A DNA stretch of 33,823 nt, from contig SXHN01000055.1 in the NCBI GenBank assembly GCA_005773635.1, forward strand, positions 1-33,823, given 5' to 3'. Positions within the stretch are counted from its first letter, which is position 1; every line of letters begins with the position of its first letter. Shown here piece after piece: positions 16,589-23,363 of this stretch. This DNA is from Actinomycetota bacterium. GTDB taxonomy: Bacteria; Actinomycetota; Acidimicrobiia; IMCC26256; PALSA-610. Made by a program: the position numbers and the translations under genes. Below the pieces are notes generated by a model that did not search any database, was not told the origin of the DNA, and was given only the letters and a program-made list of their open reading frames with translations.

Positions 16589-17799
16589 TCCTTCACCAGT
16601 AACAGGCAGCCACAGGTGTTCCCACCCCCGGCTGCGACCGCGCCCACTTCGACGTTGCGAGCGATCTGCCGAGCGCCAGCCTGGCCCCACATCTGCGTCG
16701 CAGCCTCATGCAAGAATCCGTAACCGTGCAGCCGCCCACCGGAGAGTTGGCCACCGTGAGTGTTCAGGGGCAATTCTCCGTCGCGAGCAATGCGTGTACC
16801 TCCATCAATAAAGGGACCGCTCTCACCGACTTTGCAAAAGCCCAATGCTTCAATCCAACTCATCGTCAAGAACGTGAAGCCATCGTACGCCTGCAACATT
16901 TGTACGTCTGAGGGTTTGAGATCGGTGCGGCTCCACATTTGTGCACCGGCATCACGATTCGCCATGGTGGAAAGGTCATCAAATTGATCCCAACTCGGCC
17001 GACCATGAATCGCGCTTCCGACCGCCTCGACCCGCAAGGGCGGATTTCGTAGATCATGCGCGCGATCCAGTCGCGACACAATCATTGCGGTTGCGCCATC
17101 ACAGGGTGCGTCACAATCAAACAACCCGAATGGCGTCGAGATCACGCGAGCGTTGAGGTAGTCGTCCATCGACATGGGTTCGGTGTAGATCGCTTTCGGA
17201 TTCAACGCCGCATTGCGCCGTGCGTTAATTGCGATCCAACCCATTTGTTCTTTGGTAGTTCCGTAGAGGTGGAAATGGCGTTGGGCAAACTGCGCGATCC
17301 AAATCGCCGCACTCGGCGCTGAGAAGGGCAGCGTCCACTCCATGAAACCTGAGGCCTTGAACGATCCACCGCTGCCGCCGGGCATGACGGAACTGCGCCC
17401 TTGACCTCCCTGAGCGCTGCCCTCCCATACCGAACGGAAACACAACACGTGGTTCGCAAGGCCGCTAGCGACCGCGAGACACGCGTTAATCACCGACCCG
17501 AGTTGGCCTGAGGTTTCCAAACCTCCGCTATACCAACCACAGTTCAGGCGGAGTGCGTCCATCACGTCATAAGCGCCCGCTCCGCTGAAACCCGCAGGCG
17601 TCGACATGGGTCCGGGATAGGTGGCCAAACCATCAATATCGCTCGTCGTCAATCCGGCATGGTCAATCGCCGCGAGGCACGCGTCCAGCGTCAGCTCCAA
17701 CGGATCGCGAAACAATCGCCGGCCAACATCACTTTGGCCGACACCCGAGATGCAAGCACGCCGTTCAATGATTTCGTTGGCCGTCTGTGAATGCGTCAT
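16585..17799 (-). CDS. Thiolase-fold (SCP2/Ltp2-like) protein, probable retro-aldolase
   Basis: 404 residues. It starts at the ATG at 17799, which overlaps the DUF35 stop as ATGA; a longer start at 17832 is rejected. ISGVGQSDVGRR and DIDGLATYPG at the N-terminus and NTHGGQLSGGRLHGYG in the C-terminal half show the lipid-transfer-protein/thiolase class. The position of the nucleophilic cysteine of true thiolases reads GGLETSGQLG, so there is no cysteine. This fits Ltp2-type aldolases, which cleave a beta-hydroxyacyl-CoA by retro-aldol rather than thiolysis. Ltp2-type proteins need a DUF35 partner, encoded immediately upstream here. In mycobacteria this pair removes the last side-chain carbons of cholesterol as propionyl-CoA. 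The substrate here is unproven. Confidence 0.85.
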   Translation of the reverse strand: MTHSQTANEIIERRACISGVGQSDVGRRLFRDPLELTLDACLAAIDHAGLTTSDIDGLATYPGPMSTPAGFSGAGAYDVMDALRLNCGWYSGGLETSGQLGSVINACLAVASGLANHVLCFRSVWEGSAQGGQGRSSVMPGGSGGSFKASGFMEWTLPFSAPSAAIWIAQFAQRHFHLYGTTKEQMGWIAINARRNAALNPKAIYTEPMSMDDYLNARVISTPFGLFDCDAPCDGATAMIVSRLDRAHDLRNPPLRVEAVGSAIHGRPSWDQFDDLSTMANRDAGAQMWSRTDLKPSDVQMLQAYDGFTFLTMSWIEALGFCKVGESGPFIDGGTRIARDGELPLNTHGGQLSGGRLHGYGFLHEAATQMWGQAGARQIARNVEVGAVAAGGGNTCGCLLLVKD

Positions 17800-18236
17800 G
17801 GTTTCACCTCGGGTTCGAAGAGTGGAATCCATACATCGCCTTCGGGGTCGACGTGATGTTCGAATATCGCTCGCAGCGGCATCCCGATCACCAATGCATC
17901 ATGATCGCAATTGACGATGTTCGTCGTTAAGCGAACCCGCGGATCTTCCATGATCTCGATGATGGCCACGCAATATGGCAGCTCCGGACCGGGCATCCAC
18001 GCCTGATGATTCACCGAGAAGGTGGTGAGCGTCGCCCGACCTGAAACCGGCTCAACCCGCAGGTTCTTGCCGTGGCATGAAGGGCAAATCGGCAGCGGCG
18101 GATGGATGTACTGCGCACAATCTTGGCAACGCCAAAATCGCAGTTCGTTGACCTCACCACCCTGCCAAAATTCACGATTCGCATCGGTGAGCCTTGGCAG
18201 AATTCGAAACGGCACGGCCTCTGCTTCGCTGCTCAT
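17796..18236 (-). CDS. Zn-ribbon OB-fold (DUF35) protein, aldolase/thiolase partner
   Basis: 146 residues. The N-terminal helical segment ANREFWQGGEVNELRFWRC leads into a rubredoxin-like zinc ribbon with cysteines at about 37, 40, 51 and 54 (CQDC and CPSC). An OB-fold follows, from about residue 60 on. This is the DUF35 family (PF12172 plus PF01796). Members bind thiolase-fold enzymes and help place CoA substrates, as with Ltp2/ChsH2 in steroid degradation and with BbsA/BbsB. It overlaps the thiolase-fold gene by four bases, strongly suggesting a stable complex. A clear Shine-Dalgarno GGAGG (minus strand, 18244-18248) is seven bases before the ATG, so this operon gene is translated from a leadered message. 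Confidence 0.9.
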   Translation of the reverse strand: MSSEAEAVPFRILPRLTDANREFWQGGEVNELRFWRCQDCAQYIHPPLPICPSCHGKNLRVEPVSGRATLTTFSVNHQAWMPGPELPYCVAIIEIMEDPRVRLTTNIVNCDHDALVIGMPLRAIFEHHVDPEGDVWIPLFEPEVKP

Positions 18237-18280
18237 AGATTTGCCTCCATTCGACTACAGGTGTTTACGTTCATCTGCGC

Positions 18281-18682
18281 TCAGTCGAATTCGACATCGC
18301 GAGCGGCTTCGTATCCCTCACGAGCAGACGGTATCGCGGCCACTGCGGGCAAAACACCAGCACCAGGAGCCGTGAGCATGATCGCACCCAAAATCTCTTC
18401 CCAGGTCGCACCAACTTCGCGAGCCAGCTGCGCATGACGCCGAATCCCTGCGGGATTTCGGACGATCACGGTGACAACCATCCGTATAAGTTCGTGAGTT
18501 TTGCGATCCGGAGCGTGGAGCGAGTCGATCGCGGACATCCATCCGTTGTGCGCTTCATGCAGCGCCGGAAAAACCTCGTGCAGACTCGCTTCAAAAGGAA
18601 AGTTCCATTGCGCCGGGGCTTGATCATCTTGATCATCTTGTTCATGCACAGGACACCCTCCGCGATATTGGTGCAACGTCAT
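18281..18682 (-). CDS. Carboxymuconolactone decarboxylase-family protein without the CxxC motif
   Basis: 133 residues. The core ELIRMVVTVIVRNPAGIRRHAQLAREVGATWEEILG fits the CMD/AhpD fold (PF02627), including the histidine of the active-site helix. However, the cysteine pair of AhpD-type members is absent: the place reads NPAGIRRH. It is therefore unlikely to be a thiol peroxidase. The N-terminus is extended by a glutamine/aspartate-rich stretch (HEQDDQDDQ) encoded by a 9-base tandem repeat. It lies between the fused acyl-CoA dehydrogenase (11-base gap) and the DUF35 gene (44-base gap) and is presumably used in the same pathway. Function beyond the fold is unknown. Confidence 0.75.
   Translation of the reverse strand: MTLHQYRGGCPVHEQDDQDDQAPAQWNFPFEASLHEVFPALHEAHNGWMSAIDSLHAPDRKTHELIRMVVTVIVRNPAGIRRHAQLAREVGATWEEILGAIMLTAPGAGVLPAVAAIPSAREGYEAARDVEFD
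18621..18647. repeat. 9-base in-frame tandem repeat (TGATCATCT x2 plus a degenerate copy)
   Basis: Two perfect copies of TGATCATCT at 18621-18629 and 18630-18638, then TGTTCATGC. It encodes the DQD repeats near the N-terminus of the CMD-family protein and is a candidate site of length variation. Confidence 0.7.
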
Positions 18683-18693
18683 GTTCCCAACGA

Positions 18694-20808
18694 TTAGTCA
18701 CGTGGGAGTCCAAGCAAGCGTTCGCCGATGACGTTTTTCTGAATTTCCGTGGTGCCCCCCGCGATGCTAAGACATCGGTTGAACAAAAACGCCGACGTCC
18801 ACTGTTGGGCATCATCCCGATCGATCGCCGCGAGTTCGCCACTGAGATCGACCCCGACTTCTTGGGTGTGTTGATCGTGTTGAACGCCGAGCAATTTGCG
18901 AACCGCGGCTTCACTGCCTGACGGGTCGGCACCTCCCAGTGCACTCAGCGTCAGTCGAAATCCCAGCGTAGCGAGTGCATGACTCGTGATCACCAAACCT
19001 CCAACGACGTCAAGCCAATGCGAATCTTCAGTAAGTCCACGATTTTCAATTGCTTGCAACACTCCCACCACACCTGCGCCAATCGTCGATGCTCCTCCCA
19101 TAAACACGCGTTCATTGGCGAGTGTCGTTCGTGCGCACCGCCAACCATCATGTTCCACACCGATCAAGCAATCGTCAGGAATGAAGACGTCGTTCAGAAA
19201 TACTTCGTTGAACATTGCATGGCCCGTCAGCTCGCGTAGGGGCCGAATGTCGATGCCTTCAGTTTTCATATCAAGCATGAAACACGAGATGCCATCGTGT
19301 TTGTCACTGTCGGGCTTGGTACGGGCCAGCAAGATTCCCCAATCAGCTTCTTTCGCCATCGATGTCCACACTTTTTGGCCGTTGACGATCCACCCACCAT
19401 CACCACGAACCGCTTTCGTAGTCAACGACGCAAGGTCGCTGCCTGCGCCCGGTTCACTGAACAATTGACACCAACCGATGGCACCGTGCAGAGTCGGCAT
19501 AATCCAACGCGCTCGCTGTTGCTCGGTGCCGTACACAATGACGTTGGGTATGGCCCACCCGCCGACGCCGATCGATGGTCGCGGCACTTTTGCAGCTCGA
19601 AACTCTTCCTCGATCACAAGCATTTCGAGCGCGCCGGCCGCGCGACCATACGGACTCGGCCACCCAGGGCTCACATATCCCTCATCCGCGAGAAACTGAT
19701 GTCGGTCTTTGCCGTCGAGGCTCTTGGCATGCAACGCATCGGCCTTCACGCGCTCTCGAATCGCCGAAGCATCTTCGCCAAGATCGACCGCGAGTCGGCG
19801 GCGACCGCCTGCCATTGCGGCCTTCGCGGCGCGGACACGCCACGTGTGGTTCGACCCCACAAGGGCGCGCAACGACATCGCTCGCCGCAAGTAGAAATGT
19901 GCGTCGTGTTCCCACGTAAATCCGATGCCACCCAAAATTTGGATGCAATCCTTTGCGCACTCAAACGCGGAATCCATCGCCAACGCGATCGCGGCGCACC
20001 GCGCAACTTCATCTCCGTTGCCCGGATCATCGATGGCCCGCAGGGCATCCCACACAGCAGCGCGCGCGAGTTCCGTGCGGGAAAGCATGTCTGCACACCG
20101 ATGTTTGACGCCTTGAAACTGGCCTATGGGTTTGCCAAACTGCACTCGATCTTTCGCGTACATCGATGCAGTTTCAATGCACCATTGCGCGATTCCGACG
20201 GCTTCAGCGCCGAGCAAGACCGCCACGATCTCGATGCCAAGGTTGCCGTCGAGACCCAGCCGAACCGCGCTCGTAGTGTCAGGAACCGCGCGTTGCATCG
20301 GGCGTACGACGTCGAGCGACGGAACCAGCGCCGCCGTTCCAGTGGTGAGCCACCAAGCACCCTCATGAGCGACGACTCGGATCGCACTCGCGTCGCCACT
20401 TCCGAGTACTAAGCCCTGGCTCACGCTCACAGCACCAGGCGCTCCACCGAAGAGATCGCTCATCGCTATGGCGATCGCGTCACGACCGGCCAGTTCGGTG
20501 GTCGCCGCTTCGGCCCGGTCCAAGACGGTTGCAGCTATCGCGCTAGCAACGAAATTCCCTGGCGCACAGGCCCGTCCGAATTCCTCAATCACGACGCCGA
20601 GTTCGACGCACGAATACCCGGAGCCACCGTTCGCTTCCGATACCGCCAGCCCCGACCATCCGAGTGCGACGATCTGAGCCTCCCAATCGTGGCGAATTTC
20701 GGACGAGCTACTTGCAGCGCGCACCACCGCTGGAGAGATGTTGGTGTCGATAAATCGGCGCACGGTTGTCCGAAGCGCCTCGTGGTCGTCAGTGATTCCG
20801 ATCGGCAT
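18694..20808 (-). CDS. Fused two-domain acyl-CoA dehydrogenase (FadE34-like architecture)
   Basis: 704 residues from the ATG at 20808, about twice the usual length, carrying two complete acyl-CoA dehydrogenase domains. Residues 1 to about 330 are of beta type: RVQFGKPIGQFQGVKHRCADM and QILGGIGFTWEHDAHFYLRR. Residues about 365-704 are of alpha type: LFSEPGAGSDLASLTTKAV, IVNGQKVWTSMAKEADWG, a glutamate at about 566 (LANERVF) in the catalytic position, and AGGTTEIQKNVIGERLLG without the medium-chain-type glutamate. The same fusion is known in FadE34 (ChsE3) of Mycobacterium tuberculosis, which dehydrogenates a five-carbon sterol side-chain CoA. It heads the operon with the CMD-family, DUF35 and Ltp2-like genes. 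No frameshift or stop separates the halves, so the fusion is real. Confidence 0.9.
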   Translation of the reverse strand: MPIGITDDHEALRTTVRRFIDTNISPAVVRAASSSSEIRHDWEAQIVALGWSGLAVSEANGGSGYSCVELGVVIEEFGRACAPGNFVASAIAATVLDRAEAATTELAGRDAIAIAMSDLFGGAPGAVSVSQGLVLGSGDASAIRVVAHEGAWWLTTGTAALVPSLDVVRPMQRAVPDTTSAVRLGLDGNLGIEIVAVLLGAEAVGIAQWCIETASMYAKDRVQFGKPIGQFQGVKHRCADMLSRTELARAAVWDALRAIDDPGNGDEVARCAAIALAMDSAFECAKDCIQILGGIGFTWEHDAHFYLRRAMSLRALVGSNHTWRVRAAKAAMAGGRRRLAVDLGEDASAIRERVKADALHAKSLDGKDRHQFLADEGYVSPGWPSPYGRAAGALEMLVIEEEFRAAKVPRPSIGVGGWAIPNVIVYGTEQQRARWIMPTLHGAIGWCQLFSEPGAGSDLASLTTKAVRGDGGWIVNGQKVWTSMAKEADWGILLARTKPDSDKHDGISCFMLDMKTEGIDIRPLRELTGHAMFNEVFLNDVFIPDDCLIGVEHDGWRCARTTLANERVFMGGASTIGAGVVGVLQAIENRGLTEDSHWLDVVGGLVITSHALATLGFRLTLSALGGADPSGSEAAVRKLLGVQHDQHTQEVGVDLSGELAAIDRDDAQQWTSAFLFNRCLSIAGGTTEIQKNVIGERLLGLPRD

Positions 20809-20913
20809 TGCGTGATCGTCGCGCGTCAAGCACCTAGCCGTCACTTTGACCACTGCGGGACCATGCGACTGCGTTGATCTCGCAAGCTCCCATGCGCAGG
20901 TGGCCCGCAGGTT

Positions 20914-21123
20914 TCAGACGACCTTGTCGTCGCCGCGATACACCGATATTGCCTGAGTGGGGCACCCGCGCGCGGCGAGAATGATCTGGTCATCTTCCCC
21001 AGCGGTCGGATCGATGACGATCGCGATCCCCTCGTCGTCGAGGTCGAGCACTCCAGGAACGTAGAACACACAGTTCCCCGACCCCATGCAAACATCGCGA
21101 TCGATTCGAATATCTAGAGCCAC
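20914..21123 (-). CDS. [3Fe-4S] ferredoxin of the cytochrome P450-partner type
   Basis: 69 residues, starting with GTG. Cysteines are at 12, 18 and 54 in the arrangement C-x5-C ... CP (VCMGSGNC, then RGCPTQAI). The second ligand position of a 4Fe-4S ferredoxin is glycine, so only three cluster cysteines exist, and a [3Fe-4S] cluster is expected. Small acidic ferredoxins of this sort deliver electrons to P450s or Rieske oxygenases in actinobacteria. No such oxygenase or ferredoxin reductase is in the window, so its partner lies elsewhere. It follows the FGGY kinase gene by nine bases. TAGAGT six bases before the GTG may also give it its own leaderless message. Confidence 0.9.
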   Translation of the reverse strand: MALDIRIDRDVCMGSGNCVFYVPGVLDLDDEGIAIVIDPTAGEDDQIILAARGCPTQAISVYRGDDKVV

Positions 21124-21129
21124 GTTGTC

Positions 21130-21135
21130 ACTCTA
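21130..21135 (-). promoter_or_regulatory. Putative -10 (TAGAGT) of the ferredoxin, overlapping the kinase stop codon
   Basis: The TAG stop of the upstream kinase (21133-21135) forms the first half of TAGAGT, which ends six bases before the ferredoxin GTG. No Shine-Dalgarno sequence is visible. Confidence 0.35.
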
Positions 21136-22455
21136 ACCTGCGACTTCAGCCCATAGGTGGTAACGATCATCGACCGCAGCGGCCCACATCGCGTCAGGTT
21201 CGACGGTTCGGTCGACGCGAGCCCATCGGCCCGCGTCGTGTGTCGAGCTCTCGAGCCCTGCCGCGATACGAGCGAGAAACGCAGCGCCCATTGCGCCGCC
21301 CTCAGGCGTGCCCACGACGTCGACCGGTAAACCGGTGCAGGTTGCGAGCGTTTCGAGCCACTCAGGAACCCGCACGCCACCCCCCGTCGCGACGATCCGC
21401 CGGGGTTTCGTCGGTGCCACCTCGATCATTCGTCGAGTGACGAAGCCCGCGGCTTCAAACGCAGCACGGCGAATCGACGCGCTGGTGTGGGTCAGGTCAA
21501 GGCCACGGATTTCAGCTCGGCGGTCCGCGTCGTTCAGCGGAACGCGTTCGCCGCGCGGGTACGGCACCCACAACGGTATGTTGCCAAGGTTCGCTGCTTC
21601 GCCATCAAGCGCCAACAACGAGGTCGCCCAATTGAGAAACAGTCCACCGGCATTCGACGGCCCGCCAAGCAGAAACTTTCCTGGGGCCGTGTGAGGGATC
21701 GGGAAGTAGCCGGGTACCTCAGCAGGTTCGTCGGACACCGACCACACGATCAAGGTTGTTCCGCAAATCACCAGCACATCACCGGTGTGATCCGCTCCTG
21801 CAACCAGTTGCTCGGCCATCGCGTCGATCGTCCCACCTTCGACGACACACGCGTCGTTCCCTTGCAGCGTGCCCGCGACCGAGCCTCCTGGCACCAACCG
21901 AGGTAACTGTTCCACTTGCGCGCCGGCGGCGTGCACGAGCGGCTCGTTCCAACCTTTGAAATCAAACAGCGGCCAGCAAGCCGCGGCCGCAGTGGTTGAG
22001 ATAACTGCTTCGCCGGTCAATGCCGCGTTCGCGACGGCCTGTGCAGGTCGAAACCCATGTGCCGCGGGGTACTGCGCAGCAAGCCAGGCCAGGAAACGGC
22101 CGAGTTCCCCGCTTTCGCCGGGGTGACCGCCACCTCCTGCGCCTCGTTCGTCGCCATACAGTAGGCCCGGGCTGATTGGCCGTTCATTGGTGTCCACTGC
22201 AGTCAATGAAGGCACCATCGCAGCAACGCACACGCCTACGGGCGAAAGGTCGTCCCCGAGCGCGCTCAGCGCGGTCGCGGGGCCGTCGTACCAACAACGC
22301 CGCGCGTCATGTTCGAATCGCAGCGGTGCCGGTATCGAAAAATCATGTGGGATACGTGCTCGCCTCACGACCTCGCCCTCGCCAGTCACTGCAACGGCCT
22401 TCACCGACGAAGTGCCGATGTCGATACCTACAGTTACATCGCTACGAGCGGCCAT
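21133..22455 (-). CDS. FGGY-family carbohydrate kinase
   Basis: 440 residues, shorter than the usual 480-500. The N-terminal phosphate-1 motif VGIDIGTSSVKAVAV, DVLVICGTTLIVW (phosphate-2 region) and RRIVATGGGVRVPEWLETLA (adenosine motif) identify an actin-fold sugar kinase (PF00370/PF02782), nearest in style to xylulokinases. It should phosphorylate a sugar or polyol with ATP. The specificity is unknown: the residues usual in glycerol kinase are not evident. It begins a minus-strand unit with the ferredoxin downstream; TAGCGT six bases before the ATG suggests a leaderless start. A link between the kinase and the ferredoxin is not explained by any known pathway and may be positional only. Confidence 0.87.
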   Translation of the reverse strand: MAARSDVTVGIDIGTSSVKAVAVTGEGEVVRRARIPHDFSIPAPLRFEHDARRCWYDGPATALSALGDDLSPVGVCVAAMVPSLTAVDTNERPISPGLLYGDERGAGGGGHPGESGELGRFLAWLAAQYPAAHGFRPAQAVANAALTGEAVISTTAAAACWPLFDFKGWNEPLVHAAGAQVEQLPRLVPGGSVAGTLQGNDACVVEGGTIDAMAEQLVAGADHTGDVLVICGTTLIVWSVSDEPAEVPGYFPIPHTAPGKFLLGGPSNAGGLFLNWATSLLALDGEAANLGNIPLWVPYPRGERVPLNDADRRAEIRGLDLTHTSASIRRAAFEAAGFVTRRMIEVAPTKPRRIVATGGGVRVPEWLETLATCTGLPVDVVGTPEGGAMGAAFLARIAAGLESSTHDAGRWARVDRTVEPDAMWAAAVDDRYHLWAEVAG

Positions 22456-22461
22456 TCGGCA

Positions 22462-22467
22462 ACGCTA
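22462..22467 (-). promoter_or_regulatory. Putative -10 (TAGCGT) of the FGGY kinase
   Basis: TAGCGT ends six bases before the ATG at 22455; no Shine-Dalgarno sequence and no clear -35. Confidence 0.4.
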
Positions 22468-22489
22468 CCGACTTGCGAGCACGAGGCGG

Positions 22490-23248
22490 TCAGTTGAGTG
22501 CACGCAACACTTCGGCATGGAGATTCCCGTTTGTGCATACCAAGCTGTCGCACGTGCGGCTGTCCGTGCGGCCGTCCACAGTCGACCATTGAGCTCCGGA
22601 TGCTTCCAAAATTGGTATGAGTGCCGCTGCATCCCAATAGTTCAAAATGGGGTCGCACGAAATATCACACGAGCCATCGGCCACCATCATGTGTTGCCAG
22701 AAATCCCCGAAGCCACGAGTGCGCCAACAGCGAGCCGAGAGCGCGAGGAGTTTGTGCCCCGCCCCATCAGAGAAGTCGGACGCGAATGACAATTGTGCGT
22801 CAGCAAGTTTTGCTACCTTCGACGCACTGATTGGGTTGCCATCACGCCATGCGCCGAGGCCTTTGCCACCCCACCATCGCGTACCCAGCGCGGGTGCGCT
22901 CACTGCGCCGACCACCAGTACACCGTCGTGTTCGAGGCCCAACAATGTGGCCCAGACCGGAACGCCGCGCACGTAGTTTTTCGTTCCGTCGATCGGATCA
23001 ACTATCCACCGGAAGGTGCTGGTGCCAGTTTCCTCACCGTATTCCTCACCGAGCACAGAATGGTCGGGCGCGACAGCGCGTAGGTGCTCGCGGATCGCAC
23101 GTTCAACTGCTTGGTCAGCTTCACTCACCGGCGTGAGATCGGGTTTGGTTTCAACAATCAGGTCCAGGGCCCGGAAACGATTCATCGTGATGGCATCGGC
23201 CAGATCGCTGAGGTGCAACGCCAGGGCAAGTTGGCTTCGGTAGTCCAT
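22490..23248 (-). CDS. hisN: Inositol-monophosphatase-family phosphatase, probably histidinol-phosphatase
   Basis: 252 residues. The metal-binding motifs of the family are all present: a glutamate pair at 68-69 (LGEEYGEE), IVDPIDGTKNY at 82-92, and a WDAAA segment at about residue 203. These enzymes hydrolyse phosphate monoesters with magnesium. WIVDPIDGTKNYVRGVPVWATLLG and the WWGGKGLGAW segment are close to actinobacterial HisN, which makes histidinol from its phosphate. Inositol-1-phosphatase activity cannot be excluded, and no other histidine gene is nearby. It is divergent from the glutamate dehydrogenase gene, with a 115-base gap. TAGCGT six bases before the ATG suggests a leaderless message. 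Confidence 0.8.
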   Translation of the reverse strand: MDYRSQLALALHLSDLADAITMNRFRALDLIVETKPDLTPVSEADQAVERAIREHLRAVAPDHSVLGEEYGEETGTSTFRWIVDPIDGTKNYVRGVPVWATLLGLEHDGVLVVGAVSAPALGTRWWGGKGLGAWRDGNPISASKVAKLADAQLSFASDFSDGAGHKLLALSARCWRTRGFGDFWQHMMVADGSCDISCDPILNYWDAAALIPILEASGAQWSTVDGRTDSRTCDSLVCTNGNLHAEVLRALN

Positions 23249-23254
23249 ACCGAC

Positions 23255-23260
23255 ACGCTA
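23255..23260 (-). promoter_or_regulatory. Putative -10 (TAGCGT) of the HisN-like gene
   Basis: TAGCGT on the minus strand ends six bases before the ATG at 23248. The same hexamer at the same distance precedes the neighbouring FGGY kinase. Confidence 0.42.
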
Positions 23261-23349
23261 GGCAGCGCGCTGGGTAGAGGATTCACCGGAGATTGCAACA
23301 GAATCATGGTGCTGCGTGCCGATACACCCCACAATGACTGCTCTGGAAG

Positions 23350-23355
23350 TACCCT
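23350..23355 (+). promoter_or_regulatory. Putative -10 (TACCCT) of the glutamate dehydrogenase gene
   Basis: TACCCT ends eight bases before the ATG at 23364, which favours that codon over in-frame starts at 23316 (GTG) and 23334 (ATG). No Shine-Dalgarno sequence is seen. Confidence 0.35.
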
Positions 23356-23363
23356 CGAAACCC

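Noticed and set aside
19297-20412. Open frame of 371 codons on the plus strand
   Set aside because: Antisense to the fused acyl-CoA dehydrogenase; composition is that of a shadow frame and no motif is seen.
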